Shown here piece by piece: positions 44,507 through 53,527 of a stretch of 64,000 nt of DNA. Position numbers and translations under genes: made by a program. The notes beneath the pieces were generated by a model. It saw nothing but the letters and a program-made list of their open reading frames with translations, was not told the origin of the DNA and did no database searches. The DNA lies in NCBI RefSeq assembly GCF_017744435.1, contig NZ_JAGIBG010000002.1, positions 1 to 64,000 of the forward strand, read 5' to 3'. This DNA comes from Pseudomonas sp. (GTDB taxonomy: Bacteria; Pseudomonadota; Gammaproteobacteria; Pseudomonadales; Pseudomonadaceae). Positions within the stretch are counted from its first letter, which is position 1, and every line of letters starts with the position of its first letter.

Positions 44507-44604
44507 CCGGCCTCTTCGCGGGTAAACCCGCTCCCACAGGGATGGCTTCGACATCACAGGCGGCGCAGTACCTGTGGGAGCGGGTTTACCCGCGAAGAGG
44601 CCGG
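44507..44604. repeat. Inverted REP pair (gggtttaccc variant)
   Basis: ccggcctcttcgcgggtaaacccg faces cgggtttacccgcgaagaggccgg across a 45-base centre. It is the same subtype as the inner repeat at 61-154. Confidence 0.88.
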
Positions 44605-44780
44605 CACGGTTTTGCTTGCTCAGCGCGTATAGCACGCTAACATCAACCGTCTGGAAGTTTGATACCGCGCACTCAAGTTGCAGGGTCGGGCAACCGATAC
44701 ACTACCCAAGGTCGGCCGATAGTGTATTGCCAACAGTTAATGGCAAAATGATGTCATGCGCATGGATTAAGGAAACCCCA

Positions 44781-46832
44781 TTGAAGCTGGAATTGCGGAA
44801 CAGCTTATCGGTCAAGTTGCTCAGGGTCGTGCTCCTTTCGGCGCTGGCGGTCGGCGTTGTCCTGAGTTGCGCGCAGATCGTCTACGACACCTACAAGACC
44901 CGCCAGGCCGTCAACAACGACGCCCAACGCATTCTCGACATGTTCCGCGACCCCTCTACCCAGGCGGTGTACAGCCTCGACCGGGAAATGGGCATGCAGG
45001 TGATGGAAGGCCTGTTCCAGGACGAATCGGTGCGCATGGCCTCGATCGGCCACCCCAACGAAACCATGCTGGCGGAAAAGTCCCGCCCTCTGCAGGACAT
45101 GTCGATGCGCTGGCTGACCGACCTGATCCTCGGCCAGGAACGCACCTACACCACCCAGCTGGTCGGCCGTGGCCCTTACAGCGAGTACTACGGCGACCTG
45201 AGCATCACCCTCGATACGTCGTCCTATGGCGAAGACTTCCTGATCAATGCGGTGATCATCTTCATTTCCGGGGTGCTGCGCGCCCTGGCCATGGGCCTGG
45301 TACTGTACCTGGTCTATCACTGGCTGCTGACCAAGCCGCTGTCGAAGATCATCGAGCACCTTACCCAGATCAACCCTGACCGCCCCAGCCAGCACCAGAT
45401 CCCGCTACTCAAGGGCCACGAGAAGAACGAGCTGGGTATCTGGGTCAATACCGCCAACCAGCTGCTGGCCTCGATCGAGCGCAACACCCACCTGCGCCAC
45501 GAAGCCGAGAACAGTTTGCAGCGCATGGCCCAGTACGACTTCCTCACCGGCCTGCCCAACCGCCAGCAACTGCAGGAGCAGCTCGACAAGATCCTCGCCG
45601 ACGCCGGCCGCCTGCAGCATCGCGTGGCCGTACTGTGCGTAGGCCTGGACGACTTCAAGGGCATCAACGAGCAGTTCAGCTACCAGACCGGGGACCAACT
45701 GCTGCTGGCCCTGGCCGACCGCCTGCGCGCCCACAGCGGGCGCCTGGGTGCCCTGGCGCGGCTGGGTGGCGACCAGTTCGCCCTGGTCCAGGCCAATATC
45801 GAGCAGCCTTACGAAGCGGCGGAGCTGGCCCAGAGCATCCTCGACGACCTGGAACTGCCTTTCGGCCTCGACCACCAACGGATCCGCCTGCGCGCCACCA
45901 TCGGCATCACCCTGTTCCCCGAGGACGGCGACAGCACCGAGAAGCTGTTGCAGAAGGCCGAACAGACCATGACCCTGGCCAAGGCCCGCTCGCGCAACCG
46001 CTACCAGTTCTACATCGCCAGTGTCGACAGCGAAATGCGCCGCCGTCGCGAGCTGGAAAAGGACCTGCGCGAAGCCCTGCCGCGCAACCAGCTGTACCTG
46101 GTCTATCAACCGCAGATCAGCTACCGCGACCACCGCGTGGTCGGGGTCGAGGCCTTGCTGCGCTGGCAGCACCCGGAGCTGGGCATGGTCCCGCCCGACC
46201 AGTTCATCCCGCTGGCCGAACAGAACGGCAGCATCATCTGCATCGGCGAGTGGGTACTCGACCAGGCCTGCCGGCAGTTGCGCGAATGGCACGACCTGGG
46301 CTTCAGCGAACTGCGCATGGCGGTCAACCTGTCCACCGTGCAGCTGCACCACAACGAGCTGCCACGGGTGGTCAACAACCTGCTGCAGGCCTACCGCCTG
46401 CCTCCGCGCAGCCTGGAGCTGGAGGTGACCGAGACCGGCCTGATGGAAGACATCAGCACCGCCGCCCAGCACCTGCTGAGCCTGCGCCGTTCCGGGGCGA
46501 TGATCGCCATCGACGACTTCGGCACCGGCTACTCGTCGCTCAGCTACCTGAAGTCGCTGCCGCTGGACAAGATCAAGATCGACAAGAGCTTCGTCCAGGA
46601 CCTGCTCGACGACGATGACGACGCCACCATCGTTCGCGCCATCATCCAGCTGGGCAAGAGCCTGGGGATGCAGGTGATCGCCGAAGGCGTGGAAACCGCC
46701 GAGCAGGAAACCTACATCATCGCCCAGGGGTGCCATGAGGGTCAGGGCTACCACTACAGCAAGCCGTTGTCAGCCCGCGAGCTGACCAACTTCCTCAAGC
46801 AAGCCCAGCGCAATCAGGTCTCCGCGCTGTAA
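44781..46832 (+). CDS. bifA: Cyclic di-GMP phosphodiesterase BifA
   Basis: BifA breaks down c-di-GMP and promotes biofilm dispersal; it lies next to sodB in pseudomonads. This 683-aa inner-membrane protein has a helix at about residues 12-34, a periplasmic domain, a second helix at about 155-180, HAMP, then GGDEF-EAL. The GGDEF active site reads GGDQF, so cyclase activity is probably lost, as reported for P. aeruginosa BifA. The EAL domain is intact: EALLRW, NLST, ETGLMED, IDDFGTGYSSLSYLKSLPLD and EGVET. TTG 44781 is chosen (AAGGA 7 bases upstream, sequence LKLELRNSLSVKLL just before helix 1). Confidence 0.93.
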   Translation: MKLELRNSLSVKLLRVVLLSALAVGVVLSCAQIVYDTYKTRQAVNNDAQRILDMFRDPSTQAVYSLDREMGMQVMEGLFQDESVRMASIGHPNETMLAEKSRPLQDMSMRWLTDLILGQERTYTTQLVGRGPYSEYYGDLSITLDTSSYGEDFLINAVIIFISGVLRALAMGLVLYLVYHWLLTKPLSKIIEHLTQINPDRPSQHQIPLLKGHEKNELGIWVNTANQLLASIERNTHLRHEAENSLQRMAQYDFLTGLPNRQQLQEQLDKILADAGRLQHRVAVLCVGLDDFKGINEQFSYQTGDQLLLALADRLRAHSGRLGALARLGGDQFALVQANIEQPYEAAELAQSILDDLELPFGLDHQRIRLRATIGITLFPEDGDSTEKLLQKAEQTMTLAKARSRNRYQFYIASVDSEMRRRRELEKDLREALPRNQLYLVYQPQISYRDHRVVGVEALLRWQHPELGMVPPDQFIPLAEQNGSIICIGEWVLDQACRQLREWHDLGFSELRMAVNLSTVQLHHNELPRVVNNLLQAYRLPPRSLELEVTETGLMEDISTAAQHLLSLRRSGAMIAIDDFGTGYSSLSYLKSLPLDKIKIDKSFVQDLLDDDDDATIVRAIIQLGKSLGMQVIAEGVETAEQETYIIAQGCHEGQGYHYSKPLSARELTNFLKQAQRNQVSAL

Positions 46833-46898
46833 CGCCTGCCCCTCCGTTTACCGGCCGTGACGCGCATTTACATGAATTGCGCGCCCGCCCCCTTTACA

Positions 46899-46917
46899 GC
46901 AAATGCAAATCTTTCGC
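46899..46917 (+). promoter_or_regulatory. Possible Fur box before the imelysin operon
   Basis: GCAAATGCAAATCTTTCGC matches 12 of 19 positions of the Fur consensus, 77 bases before the lipoprotein start. Weak by eye, but the downstream genes are of iron-linked families. Confidence 0.3.
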
Positions 46918-46993
46918 ATGATGTTGCCGTTTCGCGTGCCACGGCGCACGGCCTAACCCCTTGGTCCAACCACACGACGCAGGAAAACCAATA

Positions 46994-48331
46994 ATGATTC
47001 GTATGCCTCTGGCCTCCGCCAGTCTGCTGGCCATCGCCATCGCTCTCGCCGGTTGCGGTGAAGGCAAGGATGACAAGGCCGCCGCTCCGCAAGCTCAGGC
47101 ACCTGCTGCTGCCAGCACCACCGCTGCGGCGCCCGGGGCTGTCGACGAAGCGGCCGGCAAAGCCGTGGTCAAGCATTACAGCGAAATGGTCTATGCCGTG
47201 TACAGCGACGCGCTGAGCACCGCCAAGACCCTGCAGACCGCCGTCGACGCGTTCCTTGCCAAGCCCAACGACGAAACCCTGAAGGCCGCCAAAGAGGCCT
47301 GGGTCGCCGCACGCGTTCCATACCTGCAGAGCGAAGTGTTCCGCTTCGGCAACACCATCATCGACGACTGGGAAGGCCAGGTGAACTCCTGGCCGCTGGA
47401 CGAAGGCCTGATCGACTACGTCGACAAGAGCTACGAGCACGCCCTGGGCAACCCGGCGGCCAGCGCCAACATCATCGCCAATACCGAGATCCAGGTCGGC
47501 GAAGAGAAGGTCGACGTCAAGGACATCACCCCTGAGAAGCTGGCCAGCCTGAACGAGCTGGCTGGCTCCGAAGCCAACGTCGCCACTGGCTACCACGCCA
47601 TCGAATTCCTGCTCTGGGGCCAGGACCTCAACGGCACCGGCCCAGGCGCAGGCAACCGCCCGGCTTCCGACTACCTGGAAGGCGCTGGTGCCACCGGTGG
47701 CCACAACGACCGTCGCCGTGCCTACCTGAAGGCAGTCACCGAGCTGCTGGTCAAGGACCTCGAAGAGATGGTCGGCAACTGGACGCCGAACGTCGCCGAC
47801 AACTACCGCGCCACGCTGGAAGCCGAGCCGGTGGCCGATGGCCTGCGCAAGATGCTGTTCGGCATGGGCAGCCTGTCGCTGGGCGAACTGGCCGGCGAAC
47901 GCATGAAGGTCTCGCTGGAAGCCAACTCGCCGGAAGACGAGCAAGACTGCTTCAGCGACAACACTCACTACTCGCACTTCTACGACGCCAAGGGCATCCG
48001 CAACGTCTACCTGGGCGAGTACACCCGTGTCGACGGCACCAAGATGACCGGCCCGAGCCTGTCCTCACTGGTGGCCAAGGCCGACCCGGCGGCCGACGCC
48101 ACCCTCAAGGCCGACCTCGAAGCCACCGAAGCGAAGATCCAGGTCATGGTCGACCACGCGCTCAAGGGCGAGCACTACGACCAGCTGATCGCCGCCGACA
48201 ACGCTGCCGGCAACCAGATCGTGCGTGATGCCATCGCCTCGCTGGTCAAGCAGACCGGCTCGATCGAGCAGGCTGCTGGCAAGCTGGGTATTGCCAACCT
48301 GAACCCGGATACCGCCGATCACGAATTCTGA
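46994..48331 (+). CDS. icmP: Imelysin-family lipoprotein (IcmP-like)
   Basis: This 445-aa lipoprotein (signal MIRMPLASASLLAIAIALAGC, Cys21) belongs to the imelysin/EfeO peptidase-like family. The family motif GxHxxE is present as GYHAIEFLLWGQD near residue 200, and a second conserved ...ANYRATLEAE... region follows. Related proteins bind iron or heme; P. aeruginosa IcmP was named for insulin-cleaving activity. It is followed by a terminator hairpin but reads in the same direction as a di-heme protein, a second imelysin and a DUF1513 protein. Confidence 0.88.
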   Translation: MIRMPLASASLLAIAIALAGCGEGKDDKAAAPQAQAPAAASTTAAAPGAVDEAAGKAVVKHYSEMVYAVYSDALSTAKTLQTAVDAFLAKPNDETLKAAKEAWVAARVPYLQSEVFRFGNTIIDDWEGQVNSWPLDEGLIDYVDKSYEHALGNPAASANIIANTEIQVGEEKVDVKDITPEKLASLNELAGSEANVATGYHAIEFLLWGQDLNGTGPGAGNRPASDYLEGAGATGGHNDRRRAYLKAVTELLVKDLEEMVGNWTPNVADNYRATLEAEPVADGLRKMLFGMGSLSLGELAGERMKVSLEANSPEDEQDCFSDNTHYSHFYDAKGIRNVYLGEYTRVDGTKMTGPSLSSLVAKADPAADATLKADLEATEAKIQVMVDHALKGEHYDQLIAADNAAGNQIVRDAIASLVKQTGSIEQAAGKLGIANLNPDTADHEF

Positions 48332-48350
48332 TCGACAGTTTCGGTTCACA

Positions 48351-48379
48351 AAGAGGCGGCCTTAGGGTCGCCTTTTTTC
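48351..48379 (+). terminator. Rho-independent terminator after the first imelysin gene
   Basis: AGGCGGCC-TTAG-GGTCGCCT with one mismatch and six T. It separates this gene from the di-heme gene, which has its own start region. Confidence 0.82.
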
Positions 48380-48415
48380 TGTCCCGGCCCGCGAAAGGGC
48401 CGCTACAGCAAATGA

Positions 48416-48429
48416 AAATGCTGGCATTT
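48416..48429. promoter_or_regulatory. Perfect palindrome before the di-heme protein gene
   Basis: AAATGC-TG-GCATTT, about 100 bases before the ATG at 48530. A second short palindrome GCAAATTGC is at 48454-48462. Either could be a regulator site; no named regulator is assigned. Confidence 0.4.
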
Positions 48430-48529
48430 CACATCCTTTTCACCCGGGTAATTGCAAATTGCTCTTATTCAAATAACGCCGCCCTGCTAAGCTTGCACGC
48501 CGGTTTTTCGTCCACGCCCAGGATTTTGC

Positions 48530-49957
48530 ATGTCCTCGTCGCTGTCCCGACTTTCCCCTCTGCTGCTGGCCCTCGCCCTTGCCGCCTGTGACGACGCCCC
48601 GCGTTTCACCCAGGCCGAGCCCGGCGAAGCGCTGTCTGGCGGCCAGGCAACGGTCCGGCGCGACGACCGCAAGGCGTTTTCCCTGCCTTCTGCCAACCTC
48701 TCGGCCGAACGGCGCCTGGACTTCGCCGTAGGCAACAGCTTCTTCCGCAGCCCTTGGGTAATCGCACCTTCCACCACCACCGCGCGTGACGGCCTGGGCC
48801 CGTTGTTCAACACCACGGCCTGCCAGAACTGCCACGTGCGCGATGGCCGCGGGCATCCGCCTGAGCCGGGCGACAGCAATGCCGTGGGCATGCTGGTGCG
48901 CCTGTCGATCCCCGATCAGCCTTACCTGGCCAAGGAAATCGAGCGCCTGGGCGTAGTCCCCGAGCCCGTCTACGGCACCCAGTTGCAGGACATGGCCATC
49001 CCCGGCGTGGCGCCAGAGGGCAAGGTGCGGGTGAACTACACCACCCAGACCGTCACCTTCAAGGACGGCCACCCGGTCGAACTGCGCCGCCCGACCTTGC
49101 AGATTACCCAGCTCGGCTACGGTGCGATGCACCCCGACACGCGCTTCTCGGCCCGCGTGGCCCCGCCGATGATCGGCCTGGGCCTGCTCGAGGCCATCCC
49201 CGAGGCCGACATCCTGGCCAACGAAGACCCGGACGATCGCAATCACGACGGTATCCGCGGCCGCGCCAACCGGGTCTGGGACGATGCCCAGGGCAAGACC
49301 GTGATCGGCCGCTTCGGCTGGAAGGCCGGGCAGCCCAACGTCAACCAGCAGAACGTGCATGCCTTCAACGGTGACATGGGCCTGACCAGCACCTTGCAGC
49401 CGAAGGACGACTGCACCCCGGCCCAGGTCGATTGCCGGGCCGCGCCCAATGGCGACGGCGAGGGCGACGAGAAGGAAGTCAGCGACAACATCCTGCGCCT
49501 GGTCACCTTCTACACCCGCAACCTCGGCGTGCCCGCCCGTCGTGACGTCGGCACGCCGCAAGTGCTGGCCGGCAAGAACCTGTTCTACCAGGCCGGTTGC
49601 CAGGCCTGCCATATCCCGCAGTTCACCACCGCCGCCAACACCGCCGAAGCGGAACTGGCCAACCAGGTGATCCGCCCCTACAGCGACCTGCTGCTGCACG
49701 ACATGGGCCCGGGCCTGGCCGACGAGCGCACCGAATTCGCCGCCAACGGCCAGGACTGGCGTACCCCGCCGCTGTGGGGCATCGGCCTGACCGAAACCGT
49801 CAGTGGCCACACCCAGTACCTGCATGACGGCCGCGCCCGCAACCTGCTCGAAGCCGTGCTCTGGCACGGCGGCGAAGCCCAGGCGGCGCGCGACCATGTC
49901 TTGACCTTCAATGCCGAGCAGCGCGCTGCGTTGCTGGCTTTCCTGAACTCACTTTAA
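48530..49957 (+). CDS. Di-heme c-type cytochrome oxidoreductase-like lipoprotein (DUF1111)
   Basis: This 475-aa lipoprotein (MSSSLSRLSPLLLALALAAC) has two heme c motifs, CQNCH near residue 102 and CQACH near residue 360, in the arrangement of DUF1111 thiol oxidoreductase/MauG-like proteins. Conserved features include GRANRVWD, FGWKAGQPNV and WRTPPLWGIGLT. It works in the periplasm by electron transfer. Between two imelysin genes it probably serves iron handling, perhaps oxidation or reduction of iron before uptake. Confidence 0.88.
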   Translation: MSSSLSRLSPLLLALALAACDDAPRFTQAEPGEALSGGQATVRRDDRKAFSLPSANLSAERRLDFAVGNSFFRSPWVIAPSTTTARDGLGPLFNTTACQNCHVRDGRGHPPEPGDSNAVGMLVRLSIPDQPYLAKEIERLGVVPEPVYGTQLQDMAIPGVAPEGKVRVNYTTQTVTFKDGHPVELRRPTLQITQLGYGAMHPDTRFSARVAPPMIGLGLLEAIPEADILANEDPDDRNHDGIRGRANRVWDDAQGKTVIGRFGWKAGQPNVNQQNVHAFNGDMGLTSTLQPKDDCTPAQVDCRAAPNGDGEGDEKEVSDNILRLVTFYTRNLGVPARRDVGTPQVLAGKNLFYQAGCQACHIPQFTTAANTAEAELANQVIRPYSDLLLHDMGPGLADERTEFAANGQDWRTPPLWGIGLTETVSGHTQYLHDGRARNLLEAVLWHGGEAQAARDHVLTFNAEQRAALLAFLNSL

Positions 49958-49976
49958 TACGCGCAAGGAGCCGGGC

Positions 49977-51041
49977 ATGTTCCGACCCAAACTGTTGTTC
50001 ACCAGCCTCGCCGCACTCGCCCTGGGTGCCTGCTCGCCGCAGGACCCGCAGGCGGTGACGTCCGCCGCCATCGCCAAACAGGTGATCCTGCCGACCTACA
50101 GCCGCTGGGTCGAAGCCGACCGCCAGCTGGCCGCCAGCGCCCTGGCCTACTGTGAAGGCAAGGAAAGCCTGGACACCGCCCGCGCCGATTTCCTCAATGC
50201 GCAGAAAGCCTGGGCGGAACTGCAACCACTGCTGGTCGGCCCGCTGGCCGAAGGCAACCGCGCCTGGCAGGTACAGTTCTGGCCTGACAAGAAGAACCTG
50301 GTCGGACGCCAGGTCGAACAGCTGGTCAACGGCGACAAGCCGGTCGATGCCGCCGCCCTGGGCAAGGCCAGCGTCGTGGTACGCGGCCTGTCCGCTTACG
50401 AGTACATCCTCTTCGACAGCAAGCCGGACATCGCCACGGCCGAACAGAAAGCCCGCTACTGCCCGCTGCTGGTCGCCATTGCCGATCACCAGAAGGTCCT
50501 GGCCGAGGACATCCTCAAGACCTGGAACAGCACCGACGGCATGCTGTCGCAGATGACCAAGTTCCCCAACCAGCGCTACGCCGACTCCCACGAGGCGATC
50601 GCCGACCTGCTGCGCTCGCAGGTCACTGCCCTGGACACCCTGAAGAAGAAGCTGGGTGCGCCGATGGGCCGCCAGAGCAAAGGCATTCCACAACCGCTGC
50701 AGGCCGAAGCCTGGCGCAGCCACTCCTCGCTGAAGAGCCTGGAAGCCACCCTCAAAGCCGCCCAGGCGGTGTGGGTCGGGGTCGACAACCAGGGCCTGCG
50801 CAGCCTGCTGCCCGGCGATCAGAAAGCCCTGGCGCAGAAGATCGACGACGCCTACGCTTCGGCGCTCAAACTGCTGGCCGACAACCAGAAGACCCTCGGC
50901 GAGCTGCTGGCCGACGACGCCGGTCAACAGACCCTCAACCAGATCTACGATGCCCTCAACGCCGTCCACCGCCTGCACGAAGGCGACCTGGCCAAGGCGC
51001 TGAACATCCAGCTGGGCTTCAATGCCAACGACGGTGACTGA
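49977..51041 (+). CDS. Second imelysin-family lipoprotein
   Basis: This 354-aa lipoprotein (MFRPKLLFTSLAALALGAC, Cys19) is an imelysin homologue. The position that holds GxHxxE in the first copy here reads GLSAYEYILF, so the metal-binding histidine is replaced by serine. The fold is otherwise kept (helix-rich, ALAYCEGKESLDTARADFLNAQKAWAEL). It starts 19 bases after the di-heme gene. Loss of the histidine suggests a non-metal or regulatory partner role. Confidence 0.85.
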   Translation: MFRPKLLFTSLAALALGACSPQDPQAVTSAAIAKQVILPTYSRWVEADRQLAASALAYCEGKESLDTARADFLNAQKAWAELQPLLVGPLAEGNRAWQVQFWPDKKNLVGRQVEQLVNGDKPVDAAALGKASVVVRGLSAYEYILFDSKPDIATAEQKARYCPLLVAIADHQKVLAEDILKTWNSTDGMLSQMTKFPNQRYADSHEAIADLLRSQVTALDTLKKKLGAPMGRQSKGIPQPLQAEAWRSHSSLKSLEATLKAAQAVWVGVDNQGLRSLLPGDQKALAQKIDDAYASALKLLADNQKTLGELLADDAGQQTLNQIYDALNAVHRLHEGDLAKALNIQLGFNANDGD

Positions 51042-51043
51042 TC

Positions 51044-52141
51044 ATGCTGCGACGCCAGGCCCTCAAACTCGGTAGCGTATTGCTCAGCGCCCTGACCCTG
51101 GGCGGTTGGAGCCTGTTCCGCAACAAAGGCAGCGAACCCTTGCTGTTGTCGGCGCGGGACGATGGCGACGGCAGGCACTACGCGGTCGGGTTCCGCCTGG
51201 ACGGCACCCAGGTGTTCAGCACCCAGGTTGCCCAGCGTTGCCATGCCATCATCAACCACCCCGAGCTGCCGATCGCCCTGTTCGTCGCCCGCCGCCCCGG
51301 TACCGAAAGCTACCTGGTCGACCTGCGCGACGGGCGACTGCTGCAGACCGTCACCTCGCAACCGAACCGGCACTTCTATGGCCATGCGGTGATCCACAAG
51401 GGTGGCGAATGGCTGTATGCCACCGAGAACGACACCACCGACCCAGGCCGTGGCGTGCTCGGCGTGTACCGCTTCGAGGGTGAGCGCCTGGTGCACACCG
51501 GTGAGATCCCGAGCCACGGCATCGGCCCCCATGAAGTGGCCTGGCTGCCGGACGGCGAAACCCTGATCGTGGCCAACGGCGGTATCCGTACCGAGGCCGA
51601 GAGCCGGGTCGAGATGAACCTCGATGCCATGGAACCAAGCCTGGTGCTGATGCAGCGCGACGGCACCCTGCTGAGCAAGGAGACCCTGGCCCAGCAGATG
51701 AACAGCGTGCGCCACCTGGCGGTGGGCGACGATGGCACCATCGCCGCCTGCCAGCAGTTCATGGGCGCTGCCGACGAGACTGCCGAGCTGCTGGCGATCA
51801 AGCGCCCGGGCGAGCCGTTCAAGGCCTTCCCGGTACCGGAGCGCCAGCTGCAATCGATGGCCCAGTACACCGCCAGCGTCGCCATTCACAGCGACCTGCG
51901 CCTGGTGGCCCTGACCGCACCGCGGGCCAACCGCCTGTTCGTCTGGGACCTGGACAGCGGTGCGGTGAAGCTCGATGCGCCGATGCCCGATTGCGCCGGG
52001 GTCGGCGCGGTCAAGGATGGTTTCGTCGTCACTTCCGGGCAAGGACGTTGCCGCTTCTACGATTGCCGCAAGGCCGAACTGATCGGGCAACCGATGGACC
52101 TGCCGTCCGGGTTCTGGGACAACCACCTGCATCTCGTCTGA
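51044..52141 (+). CDS. DUF1513 exported beta-propeller protein
   Basis: This 365-aa protein starts MLRRQALKLGSVLLSALTLGGWSLF, with RRQALK resembling a Tat signal although the motif is short. The body has repeated blades with conserved GRHYAVGF, HAVIHKGGEWLYATENDTTDPGRGVLGVYR, VAWLPDGETLIVANGG and RPSGFWDNHLHLV-like endings, typical of DUF1513. It is the last of the four genes and begins 2 bases after the second imelysin stop. Function unknown. Confidence 0.85.
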   Translation: MLRRQALKLGSVLLSALTLGGWSLFRNKGSEPLLLSARDDGDGRHYAVGFRLDGTQVFSTQVAQRCHAIINHPELPIALFVARRPGTESYLVDLRDGRLLQTVTSQPNRHFYGHAVIHKGGEWLYATENDTTDPGRGVLGVYRFEGERLVHTGEIPSHGIGPHEVAWLPDGETLIVANGGIRTEAESRVEMNLDAMEPSLVLMQRDGTLLSKETLAQQMNSVRHLAVGDDGTIAACQQFMGAADETAELLAIKRPGEPFKAFPVPERQLQSMAQYTASVAIHSDLRLVALTAPRANRLFVWDLDSGAVKLDAPMPDCAGVGAVKDGFVVTSGQGRCRFYDCRKAELIGQPMDLPSGFWDNHLHLV

Positions 52142-52153
52142 TTCTTCTGCTGG

Positions 52154-52260
52154 CTGTACCGGCCCCTTCGCGGCTAAAGCCGCTCCCACAGGAACCGCGC
52201 AACCCGTTAACTGCGCGGTCTCTGTAGGAGCGGCTTTAGCCGCGAAAGGGCCGGTACAGG
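52154..52260. repeat. Inverted REP pair (ttagccgc variant)
   Basis: ctgtaccggccccttcgcggctaaagcc faces ggctttagccgcgaaagggccggtacag. The complementary arms include the outer ctgtaccgg/ccggtacag. Confidence 0.87.
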
Positions 52261-52365
52261 CAATCCCCTCCCCCTTCTGCAATACTTCTCCCATCCGCAC
52301 GTGGGCAGGATCGCCCGTTGTCGTGTCAAAACGAATAACAACCACGCATCCAAGGAACCGGACTT

Positions 52366-53514
52366 ATGCTGCGCCGCCGCATGCTCATCATGTTGGCTGT
52401 CGTTCTGCTGATCGTGCTGGCCCTGGGGGGCTACAAAGGCTTCTCGATCTACCAACAGATCCAGATGTTCTCCGCGCCCAGGCCGCCCATCACCGTTGCG
52501 GCTGCCCCGGCCGAACAGCGCCAGTGGCAGGAGCGCCTGCCTGCCGTAGGCAGCCTCAAGGCCCTGCAAGGCGTCGAGCTGAGCCTGGAAGTGGAAGGCA
52601 TCGTCAAGGCCTTGTACTTCGACTCCGGGCAGAAGGTCAAAGCCGGGCAACCGCTGCTGCAGCTCAACGACGACCAGGAAACCGCCCTGCTCGGCACCGC
52701 CCAGGCCGACCTGGGACTGGCCAAGGTCGATTTCGGTCGCGGCAGCCTGCTGGTCGGTGATGCCGCCATCTCCCGTGGCGAGTTCGATCGCCTGTCCTCC
52801 CAGTACCGGCGCAATCAGGCGGTGGTCGAGCAGCTCAAGGCGCAGAAGATCAAGAAAAGCATCAACGCGCCGTTCAGTGGCACCATCGGCATTCGCCAGG
52901 TGGACATCGGCCAGTACCTGGCCGCCGGCACGGTGATCGCTACCCTGCAGGACCTGTCCAGCCTGTACGTCGACTTCAACGTCCCGGAACAGGCGTTGCC
53001 GCACCTGAGCCTGGGCCAGCAGGTGCTGGTGCAGGTGGCGGCCTATCCCGGCCAGACCTTCCCGGCCAGCCTCAGCGCGATCAACCCCAAGGTTGATGAA
53101 AACACACGCAACCTGCTGGTGCGCGCGACCCTGGCCAACCCGGACGACAAGCTGCTGCCTGGCATGTTCGCCAACCTGCTGGTCCTGCTGCCCGACCCGC
53201 AACCCCAGGTGGTGGTGCCGGAAAGTGCCATCACCTACACCCTGTACGGCAACTCGGTGTACGTCGCCGCGCCGAAGAAGGACAAGGACGGCAACCCGGA
53301 AAACGACGACAAGGGCCAGCCACAGCTCAGTGCCGAACAGCGCACCGTGCAGACCGGCGAACGCCGCGATGGCGTGGTGGTGGTCAGCAAGGGCCTCAAG
53401 GCCGGGGAGCAGGTGGTCACCGCCGGGCAGCTCAAGCTGACCCCGGGTGCGGCCATCCGCATTGGCCAGGACAGCGCGCTCAAGCCCGAACAGGGCGCCC
53501 CGCGCACCGACTGA
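52366..53514 (+). CDS. mexV: RND efflux membrane fusion protein (MexV-like)
   Basis: This 382-aa protein is the periplasmic adaptor of a hydrophobe/amphiphile efflux pump. It has an N-terminal membrane anchor (MLRRRMLIMLAVVLLIVLALGGYKG), then lipoyl halves and a coiled-coil hairpin (GVELSLEVEGIVKALYFDSGQKVKAG and the later TIGIRQVDIGQYLAAG), and the beta-barrel and membrane-proximal domains. Position after DUF1513 and before the pump gene corresponds to mexVW in P. aeruginosa. No outer-membrane channel gene is adjacent, so it would borrow OprM or a similar protein. Confidence 0.92.
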   Translation: MLRRRMLIMLAVVLLIVLALGGYKGFSIYQQIQMFSAPRPPITVAAAPAEQRQWQERLPAVGSLKALQGVELSLEVEGIVKALYFDSGQKVKAGQPLLQLNDDQETALLGTAQADLGLAKVDFGRGSLLVGDAAISRGEFDRLSSQYRRNQAVVEQLKAQKIKKSINAPFSGTIGIRQVDIGQYLAAGTVIATLQDLSSLYVDFNVPEQALPHLSLGQQVLVQVAAYPGQTFPASLSAINPKVDENTRNLLVRATLANPDDKLLPGMFANLLVLLPDPQPQVVVPESAITYTLYGNSVYVAAPKKDKDGNPENDDKGQPQLSAEQRTVQTGERRDGVVVVSKGLKAGEQVVTAGQLKLTPGAAIRIGQDSALKPEQGAPRTD

Positions 53515-53527
53515 GCAGGAGGCTGGC

